Origin: CAYMUL01 sp964393605
Lineage (GTDB): Bacteria > Bacteroidota > Ignavibacteria > Ignavibacteriales > Ignavibacteriaceae
DNA: 39,859 bases
NCBI GenBank assembly: GCA_964393605.1
Contig: CAYMUL010000032.1
Location: forward strand, 1 to 39,859
Direction of reading: 5' to 3'
The translations under genes were made by a program, and so were the position numbers. Below the pieces are notes generated by a model that ran no database searches, was not told the DNA's origin, and saw only the letters and a program-made list of their open reading frames with translations. Within the stretch, counting starts at the first letter, position 1. The number at the start of each line of letters is the position of its first letter. Shown piece after piece: positions 33,004 to 39,859 of this stretch.

Positions 33004-36000
33004 CTATTTTAGAATTAACATCTTCCTTACTTCGTTGAAGTTTCTACTTCCGCTAATTTCGGAAGCGGTAATCCGGTAGAAATATACTCCCGAAGGAATT
33101 CCTTCCGCAACAAATTTAAGATTGTAATTTCCCGCAGGAAGTTCTTCATCCATTAACTCTTCAACAATCTCACCGACTGAATTATAAACAACAAGTCTAA
33201 CGTTACTCTTCGCAGGCAAACCAAACCTTATGTTCGTCGAGGGATTAAAAGGATTCGGGAAATTATTTTTCAATTCATAATTCTCCGGAATGCCTGGTAA
33301 AACATCGGCTACACTGCTGATGATTTGCAACTGCGAAAGATTGCTGTAAGCGGAAATCGTATCTTCACTTGATGCATACACGCGATACGTATAAGTTCCC
33401 CAAACTAAGAATATACTATCGACATAAGTTGTTGAATTAGAATCAAGTACTGCAATCTCCGCGAACGGTTCCGTACTTGATGAATCACCAAATTTTCTTT
33501 GCACAACAAAATTTCTTTCGTTGTTGGAATTATCTTCCCACGTTAAACTAACGCGCATAACTCCTGAGTTGAAAGCAACAAGATTCGTCGGTGCCAAGAC
33601 AGGTCGCTTTATTGTTAAGAAATTAAAAATGTTCGACCAACTGCCGAAGCCGCTAATGTTTCTTGCGCGAACTCTCCAATAGTATCGAGTTTTATAATTC
33701 AATCCGATAACACTTTGCGAAGTTGATATTGTTGAGTCGCTTAAAATTAATTGTGTGAATCCGGCATCTTTTGCGAGTTGATAATAATAAATATCCGAAT
33801 GCAAAGTTGTATCCCATTTTAAAGTTAAATTTATTGGGATGCTGATTGCACCGTTTGTCGGGCTTGTCAAAATTGGTGGAGCCGGCGCGGAAACGACGGT
33901 TGAGAAATTAAATACTTGTGAGTACGCTCCGTAACCTCCGATGTTTGTTCCGCGAACACGCCAAAAATATTTTGAGTTGTTAGTAAGAAGTAACGGCAAA
34001 CCCCGGAATGTATCCACAATAGCAGTGTCACGAAATGTGAAAGTTGTGAAAAGTGAATCAGTTGATAATTCAAAATGATATTTAGTCGAGATCGGTTCTC
34101 GATGCCAAAAGAAAACAAGACTTGTTTGCAAATTCACGGCTCCGTTTGCCGGCGAAGAAAGCACAATTGCCGGAGGTGCTTGAATTATGGTTCGGAAGCG
34201 TTTCCATTGTGTAAAACTGTTCCATCCAAATTCATTAATCGCGCGAACTCGCCAATAATAATAAACATAGTTCTCTAAATTTGTAGCTACTGCAAAAGTA
34301 TCGGTTAGAGTAGAATCGTTCATCGTAAAAATATTTGATGTCGTATCTTTTGTTAGTTGAAGATGATAAAAAGAAATCGTATCGGTTTGGTCGAACGATC
34401 TTGTCCATTTAAAAGTTAAGTTGATCGGGATATTAACTGCATTCGCGGTTGGATAGATATGATTAATCGTAGAAGGCAAACCGACTGTTTTGAATTGATA
34501 CACAGTTGAATTATCACTAACTCCGCCAATATTTGCAGCGCGCACTCGCCAATAATAAGTTGTCAAATAATCTACAGAAGGTAGTTGCTTCAGTGTATCA
34601 ACGATATTGCTATCTGCAAAAGCCAAAGTAGAAAAATCAGCGAACTTCGAAAGTTCGAGTTCATATTTTTCCGTGCGAAGTGAACTATGCCATTTCAAAA
34701 TAATCGGCGGAACAAGCGCGGTTATTCCGCTATCAGGTGAAGATAGCATCGGCGTTTCAGGTCTTTCAATTATTGTAGTGAACTTTCGTGCGACCGAATA
34801 AAATCCAAGCCCACCAATATTTTTTCCTCTCACTCTCCAAAAATAATTAGTGAGATAATCGAGTCCGTTTACAGTTGTGGAAGTATCGGTTATCGAAGTA
34901 TCGTTGTAGACAATTGTAGTGAAGAGAGAATCTTCGGCAACTTCAACTTCATAACGATCGCTTCGCGCTTCGCTAAACCAATTTAACGAAATATCAATCT
35001 GTTGATTCACCGCATTATTTTCGGGCGATGCGAGAATAATGGTATCCGGCTCTTGAATGACTGTTGTAAAGTTAAACCAATTACTGAACGCACCCCAACC
35101 AGCTTCGTTCTTTCCTTTCACGCGCCAAAAATGTTTTGTGAGATGTTGAAGATTAGAAACAAGCGACGTTGTATCCGTAATTGTTGAGTCAACAAAAATT
35201 GCGACGTTCGAAGTATCATAATTTATTTCGAGCCAATATTTATTGACACCTTCAATCGTCCCGATTTCTTTTCCGAGTAAAGAAGCGGTAATTTCACCCG
35301 GCTTACTCCAAACGAAATTTAAATTTATCGGTTGATGAATTGAACTATCCACCGGGCTTAACAACTGAACTTGAAACGGATTGCCTTTCGTTTTAAAAGT
35401 CCACACGTTAGAGAAAGCACCGTAACCTCCGGCATTACCTGCACGTACGCGCCAATATAAATCTGTAAATGCGGGTAAATCTGAAAATTGTTTTTGTAGT
35501 GAAGTAACGTTACTATCCTCGGCAATGAGTGCAAGAAAATTTGGCGCGGTTGCAATTTGAATATGATATTTCGATGCGCCGGTTGTCTGATTCCACAAAA
35601 ACATTATTGTTAATTCATTGCCGATACTTCCGCTGTCGGGAGATGCAAGCGTTGCTTTCGGAAGTGTGGTAGAAAAATTCCAAACATCAGACCAATCACC
35701 AATTCCGCCGACATTCTTCGCCCGGACGCGCCAATAGTAAAGTCCGTTCAATTGTAGATTGGAAATAACTTTGAATGTATCAGTCAATGTTGAATCTATA
35801 AGAATGTACGAATTAAAAGATTGGTCAGTGGAAACTTCTAATCGATAACTTTCTGCAATCGAAATTCCGAACCAGCGTAAAGTTAGTGCAACCGGTTGAT
35901 TAACCGCATTATTAGCGGGTGAACTCAAGTTCACTTGCGCCGGTGCTTGAACAATTGTTTTGAACTTCGACCAATTACTGAAATTTCCCCAGCCTGCTTG

Positions 36001-38916
36001 ATTTTTTGCCGCAACTCTCCAATAATGTTCTTTATTATTTTCTAAACTTTGAACATTGTAAAAAGTATCAACCAAAGTGGAATCTTCACGAACAGAAGTA
36101 ACCGTATTCGTATCTCTTCTTAATTGATACCAATACTTCGTAACGGTTTCATTGAATCGATCGGCGGCTTTCGTCCACTTGAACTGCAAATTGATTGGGA
36201 TGTCGAGTGCATTATTAGCGGGGAAAACCGGCTGTGGTATAGTAGGAGTTCCAAGTGTAGTGAATGAAAATACGGATGAATAATTTCCCCAACCCGCCAC
36301 ATTCTTTCCTCTTACCTTCCAAAAATATTTTGTGAGAGAATTTAATTGCGAAAGTGAAATTGTTGTATCAGTTAAAGTTGAATCAGTAAATCCAATATTT
36401 GTAAAAGAAGAATCGCTTGAAATCACAAACTGATACATTGTTGCAGTTGAAGAAGCATTCCAATTAAACACAAGCGGCGGAAGCATTCCGACAACATTAT
36501 TATTTGGCGAAATTAAATTTGGCACAGGCGGCATCGCAGGTATTACATGAAATTTTTGAACCTGCAAGAATGGACCAAAGCCCGATGTATTCCATGCACG
36601 CGCTCTCCAATAGTAAGTTGTGTTATTTGTAAGATTGTTAAAATTTTGTGAAGTATCTGCTAATGCAGTATCACTGAAAACGATATTGGTAAAAGAAGAA
36701 TCTGTCGCAACATCGAGGTGATATTTCTGTGCAAAGATTATACTGCTCCAAATAATTTGTATCGGTAAATTAAGATTGACCGCATTATTCGCGGGTGCTA
36801 TCGGTGTTACTGCACCGGGAGTAGGCAACAAAGTTTTAAATTTCCACCATGAACTGAAACTTCCCCAACCATGTTCGTTCTTTGCCGCTACACGCCAATA
36901 ATGTTCTTGATTGTAAGCGATGTTTGTTGTCGTTCTGATTGTATCGTTCAATAAACTATCGTTGACCGCAAATGAATTACTCAAAGTATCAGTTGTAAGT
37001 TGGAACCAATACTTTGAAATTGTTTCAGTCAACTCCGTTGCGTGATACCAATTGAATGTAATTTCGCTCGGGAGATTTATGGAATTGTTCGCTGGAGAAT
37101 TTAATTGAACAGCAGCAGGCAATCCGATTGCATTAAACGAAAAAGTTGAAGAGAAATTACTCCATCCACCTTCATTCTTCGCTCTTACTTTCCAGAAATA
37201 TTTTCTTAATTGTGAAAGTTGAGGCAACGTGAATGTTGTATCTGTTAACGTCGAATCATTTACGAGTGAAGAAGAAAATGTAGAATCGTCTGAGAAGATT
37301 AAATGATAATTTAAGATTATCGGACGCGAATTCCACTTCAATTTATCGCCGGCTAAAATTCCTTTTGCACCATTAACGGGATGCGCTAATTGTGGCGCAA
37401 CGGGAACTTGACGCTTTATTGAGAAAGCAATATCGCTTGTATCAACATAAGAACTGTCATCGAAATTTATGATTCTTATAAAAGAATTTTCCGATTGAGA
37501 AGCATTTACTGTCCAAATATATTTAAGCGAGTCTGCGGGATAATTTGAAGCAAGAGTTTGCCATGAATTTTTATTGTCAGTTGATAATTGAATATTCACA
37601 GTTTCAATTCCAACGTGATTCCATTTTATCGAATAAATAGAATCGATGAAATAAACTTCACCACCGTTTGGTTGAATCACTGTAATCGACATTTGAGGAA
37701 CGATAGAAAATGCATGTTCGCTTGTTACAAATGAATTTCGTGATGAAGTTTCGTTAATCTTAATCCTTGCAAGAAATGTTTGTGCTGAGGGAACTGTCCA
37801 ATCATAAAATCCGGTTTGTGTGCCGTAGCCGGACTGTATCAAATTCCAATTCGCACCATCATCTGTGGAGTAATGCAAATCAACAAATGCAACATTATTC
37901 ACTTCAAATTTTATTTTAAAAATCGAAGAAAAGATTAATCGTTCACCTCCGTTGGGGGAATTTAATCTGATAGGCATTGATGATTTACGAGAAAATATTT
38001 TATTCCCTTTCGAGAAGAAACCTGTAGTCAAATTCGGAAAATGAATTTTCTGCGCAGTCCAATCGGTAAGCCCGTCTCCTTCCGAAGTCCAAGTATTACC
38101 ACCGTCAGTTGTCATCCGTAAAGTTCCTTCGTTTCCACCAATCCAACCGACGGAACTATTTGAAAAGAAAATAGAAGTTAGATTTACAGTCTGAGACAGA
38201 TTTGTTGTGAGTGAATCCCATGAAGCACCGCCGTTATTCGTTTTAAGAACTCGCCCTCTTGCACCAACGAACCAACCTTCTAAATTGTTTATGAAAAATA
38301 TTTTTGAAATTTGTGACAGAATAAATGAGGAAGAAAAAACTTCGCTCCAGGTTAATCCGCCATCGGTAGTTTTAAAAATTTTACCAATACCCGAATCATT
38401 ACCGGAAGCCCAGCCATTGCTTGCAGAAGTAAAAAAGACATCAGTAATTGATGCGGCAAGTTGAATAGAATTCCAATTTGAACCGCCATCAGTCGAACGA
38501 CTAACGTACTCACCGCCAACAGCCCAAAGTGTGAGCGAATCAAGAACAAAAATTTTCGTAATGTCGCGCAAGTTTGCGGGACTCGAAATCAAACTTTGAT
38601 TTTGCCAATATCTACCCCGATTAACTGTTTTATAAATTCGTCCGCTATTTCCTCCGACCCAACCCTTTCCCGGATTAGCAAATTGGATTGTATTGATTTG
38701 CATATTCAAATCGTCTCTCAAATTCCAAGTTAGACCGGCATCGGTCGTGCGGATAATTTTTCCTACCGCGCTTGTAGCAAAACCCTGTGATGAAGATAGG
38801 AAGTGAAAATCATTCAATACAAAATTGAGCGGTAACGAACCGGATTCACTCCACTGCGAGTAGTTTGCGGCGTTAAAAATTATAACAAGTAAGAGGATGT
38901 AAATTTTTCTAATCAT
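33004..38916 (-). CDS. Giant T9SS surface protein: Ycf48-like propeller plus 14 FN3-like domains
   Basis: A 1970-residue exported protein. Signal peptide 1-21; Ycf48/BNR-like blades with six [TN]x[AG]G-type units to about 315; two NGGE/Trp-rich beta domains (about 315-500). Thirteen FN3-like modules of about 97 residues follow to about 1773, each carrying a core like YYWRVRAKN. A classical FN3 domain (about 1773-1870) and a sorting domain (LKNNFPNPFNPSTNI to RKMLILK) end it. Modules 2, 5, 8 and 11 have a longer insert (ETxxKYWxQLxxDT-type), so the array is four ABC triplets plus one extra A. It is likely a surface adhesin or cell-surface scaffold. Long unbroken frame, single start ATG at 38916. 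Confidence 0.88.
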   Translation of the reverse strand: MIRKIYILLLVIIFNAANYSQWSESGSLPLNFVLNDFHFLSSSQGFATSAVGKIIRTTDAGLTWNLRDDLNMQINTIQFANPGKGWVGGNSGRIYKTVNRGRYWQNQSLISSPANLRDITKIFVLDSLTLWAVGGEYVSRSTDGGSNWNSIQLAASITDVFFTSASNGWASGNDSGIGKIFKTTDGGLTWSEVFSSSFILSQISKIFFINNLEGWFVGARGRVLKTNNGGASWDSLTTNLSQTVNLTSIFFSNSSVGWIGGNEGTLRMTTDGGNTWTSEGDGLTDWTAQKIHFPNLTTGFFSKGNKIFSRKSSMPIRLNSPNGGERLIFSSIFKIKFEVNNVAFVDLHYSTDDGANWNLIQSGYGTQTGFYDWTVPSAQTFLARIKINETSSRNSFVTSEHAFSIVPQMSITVIQPNGGEVYFIDSIYSIKWNHVGIETVNIQLSTDNKNSWQTLASNYPADSLKYIWTVNASQSENSFIRIINFDDSSYVDTSDIAFSIKRQVPVAPQLAHPVNGAKGILAGDKLKWNSRPIILNYHLIFSDDSTFSSSLVNDSTLTDTTFTLPQLSQLRKYFWKVRAKNEGGWSNFSSTFSFNAIGLPAAVQLNSPANNSINLPSEITFNWYHATELTETISKYWFQLTTDTLSNSFAVNDSLLNDTIRTTTNIAYNQEHYWRVAAKNEHGWGSFSSWWKFKTLLPTPGAVTPIAPANNAVNLNLPIQIIWSSIIFAQKYHLDVATDSSFTNIVFSDTALADTSQNFNNLTNNTTYYWRARAWNTSGFGPFLQVQKFHVIPAMPPVPNLISPNNNVVGMLPPLVFNWNASSTATMYQFVISSDSSFTNIGFTDSTLTDTTISLSQLNSLTKYFWKVRGKNVAGWGNYSSVFSFTTLGTPTIPQPVFPANNALDIPINLQFKWTKAADRFNETVTKYWYQLRRDTNTVTSVREDSTLVDTFYNVQSLENNKEHYWRVAAKNQAGWGNFSNWSKFKTIVQAPAQVNLSSPANNAVNQPVALTLRWFGISIAESYRLEVSTDQSFNSYILIDSTLTDTFKVISNLQLNGLYYWRVRAKNVGGIGDWSDVWNFSTTLPKATLASPDSGSIGNELTIMFLWNQTTGASKYHIQIATAPNFLALIAEDSNVTSLQKQFSDLPAFTDLYWRVRAGNAGGYGAFSNVWTFKTKGNPFQVQLLSPVDSSIHQPINLNFVWSKPGEITASLLGKEIGTIEGVNKYWLEINYDTSNVAIFVDSTITDTTSLVSNLQHLTKHFWRVKGKNEAGWGAFSNWFNFTTVIQEPDTIILASPENNAVNQQIDISLNWFSEARSDRYEVEVAEDSLFTTIVYNDTSITDTSTTVNGLDYLTNYFWRVRGKNIGGLGFYSVARKFTTIIERPETPMLSSPDSGITALVPPIILKWHSSLRTEKYELELSKFADFSTLAFADSNIVDTLKQLPSVDYLTTYYWRVRAANIGGVSDNSTVYQFKTVGLPSTINHIYPTANAVNIPINLTFKWTRSFDQTDTISFYHLQLTKDTTSNIFTMNDSTLTDTFAVATNLENYVYYYWRVRAINEFGWNSFTQWKRFRTIIQAPPAIVLSSPANGAVNLQTSLVFFWHREPISTKYHFELSTDSLFTTFTFRDTAIVDTFRGLPLLLTNNSKYFWRVRGTNIGGYGAYSQVFNFSTVVSAPAPPILTSPTNGAISIPINLTLKWDTTLHSDIYYYQLAKDAGFTQLILSDSTISTSQSVIGLNYKTRYYWRVRARNISGFGSWSNIFNFLTIKRPVLAPTNLVAFNSGVMRVSLTWEDNSNNERNFVVQRKFGDSSSTEPFAEIAVLDSNSTTYVDSIFLVWGTYTYRVYASSEDTISAYSNLSQLQIISSVADVLPGIPENYELKNNFPNPFNPSTNIRFGLPAKSNVRLVVYNSVGEIVEELMDEELPAGNYNLKFVAEGIPSGVYFYRITASEISGSRNFNEVRKMLILK

Positions 38917-39073
38917 ATAATTTCCGATGCAAGTTTGGTTATAATTGAATGTGAATATAGAGAATTCATTTTTGTTAAAAAACAGACTGCGTCAAAGTAA
39001 AATTTTATTCCCCTAAATTTTTATTCTTTAATAAACAAAAATTGAAGTCACAATTAAAAATTGAGTTTAATCT

Positions 39074-39859
39074 TCAACCCCGGCGAATGCCGAATTCGGT
39101 GAATGTTCTCTTTTCCTCTTTTATTTTTTCAAAGAGGTCAAGATTTTTTTGCGGTCGTTCTTGAAGTTTATGAAAAAGATGGTACTGCACCGCAATGTTA
39201 TTCAACGATTTCACTTCAACTCCATCAAGTTCTAATCTGAATTGAACGTCTGAATCTTCGCCGATTGACGGAGCTTCATATCGTTCATCGAACCCGTTGA
39301 TTGCAAGCATATCTTTTTTGTGAAGAGAAAAATTACAGCCGAGAATTCCCCTTCTCTTTTTATTAAAAAAATTTCGCAACAAATCATTCTTAAAATAAAA
39401 TCCTTTTTCCACATCGAAAGATTTTCCGAATACTCCGTCAATAACCAATTTCGGAAGCGATTCCAAAAATCCGTTTTCAACTTTTTTTGGAGTGAGTTGT
39501 GCAGTAATTTTTTCAGAGAGGTTCACCCTTCGCCCTGTCAAACAAATATTTTTTTCACTTTGTTTTAGATGTTCTTCTACAAATCTTGAATGAGGCACGC
39601 AATCGCCATCGATAAAGATGAGATATTCGCTTTCTGATGATTCAATTGCTTGATTTAAAATTCTGTTTTTGCGAAATCCTTTATCCTCATGCCACAGATG
39701 TTTTGAGGTAAAAGGAATTTCATTCATTAAAATTTCTAACGAGTGAACAATATTTTCCGGTGAACCATCATCGGCGATGATGATTTCAAAATCGCGGAAC
39801 GATTGCCTTTTCAAACCCGCAAACAAGAGCTTGAGATAATCTAATCTTTTATAAAAAGA
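39074..39859 (-). CDS. Glycosyltransferase family 2, with galactosyltransferase-like C-terminus (partial)
   Basis: The coding sequence continues past the right edge: the last 33 bases encode SFYKRLDYLKL in frame before the first internal start candidate, so the N-terminus is missing. Visible parts are the GT-A segment FRDFEIIIADDGS, the metal-binding DGD in IFIDGDCVP and GCNFSLHKKDMLAINGFDERY with GEDSDVQFRL, as in Glyco_transf_7C domains. It probably adds a sugar to a cell-surface glycan from a nucleotide-sugar donor. The stop is at 39074. It is the next gene upstream of the giant T9SS protein on the same strand, separated by 157 bases. Confidence 0.88.
   Translation of the reverse strand, partial: SFYKRLDYLKLLFAGLKRQSFRDFEIIIADDGSPENIVHSLEILMNEIPFTSKHLWHEDKGFRKNRILNQAIESSESEYLIFIDGDCVPHSRFVEEHLKQSEKNICLTGRRVNLSEKITAQLTPKKVENGFLESLPKLVIDGVFGKSFDVEKGFYFKNDLLRNFFNKKRRGILGCNFSLHKKDMLAINGFDERYEAPSIGEDSDVQFRLELDGVEVKSLNNIAVQYHLFHKLQERPQKNLDLFEKIKEEKRTFTEFGIRRG

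Overview
The window is AT-rich bacterial DNA that most resembles Ignavibacteria (Ignavibacteriota, Bacteroidota/Chlorobi lineage). Four large secreted proteins, plus one orphan fragment, end in a type-A type IX secretion (T9SS) sorting domain of the NYPNPFNP kind. Several promoters fit the Bacteroidota pattern (TTTG about 20 nt before TAnnTTTG). Mobile mystery proteins A/B and PQQ-type lipoproteins with the PMFRADPQNTGRS motif also fit a free-living environmental member. No rRNA is present; one tRNA-Arg(CCG) is.

Layout. 1-245: repeat-rich intergenic DNA, then a small methyltransferase-like remnant. 351-4950 (+): lepA, signal peptidase I and a subtilisin-like T9SS protease, closely packed. 5033-6743 (+): a VapBC-type toxin-antitoxin pair, an O-methyltransferase and an unknown protein. 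6880-10757 (-): a TrmH-type RNA methyltransferase overlapping rlmN, a T9SS cargo protein and a lipid-carrier sugar transferase. 10875-11168: an orphan sorting domain. 11169-12042: REP-like hairpins, then a promoter and a cobalamin riboswitch. 12043-15649 (+): the B12-controlled set (BtuB-like TonB receptor, BtuG-like beta-propeller lipoprotein, small membrane protein), closed by a strong terminator.

15691-20889 (-): PQQ-type lipoprotein, aldo/keto reductase, tRNA-Arg, Ycf48-like T9SS protein, and the Fic/HTH mobile mystery pair behind a perfect 26-bp palindrome. 20943-21800: no gene, two degenerate copies of a repeat module. 21801-23042 (+): DUF819 permease-like protein. 23057-28440: mainly minus-strand genes (AAA_14/DUF4143 ATPase, an NAD(P)-fold protein, an SNase-like nuclease, a second PQQ lipoprotein) plus a small outer-membrane-like protein on the plus strand. 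28587-32905 (-): a receiver/PEP-pyruvate-binding fusion, a DinB-fold protein and a UPF0175/DUF3368 toxin-antitoxin pair. 33004-38916 (-): a 1970-residue T9SS adhesin-like protein built from a three-domain higher-order repeat. 39074-end (-): a family 2 glycosyltransferase cut by the window edge.

How the genes work together: signal peptidase I and the T9SS cargo reflect heavy investment in exported proteins. The riboswitch locus looks like a complete outer-membrane B12 capture system with a candidate unconventional inner-membrane step. Three toxin-antitoxin-like pairs and several intergenic repeat families mark this as a plastic stretch of chromosome. All assignments come from reading motifs; no database search was run.
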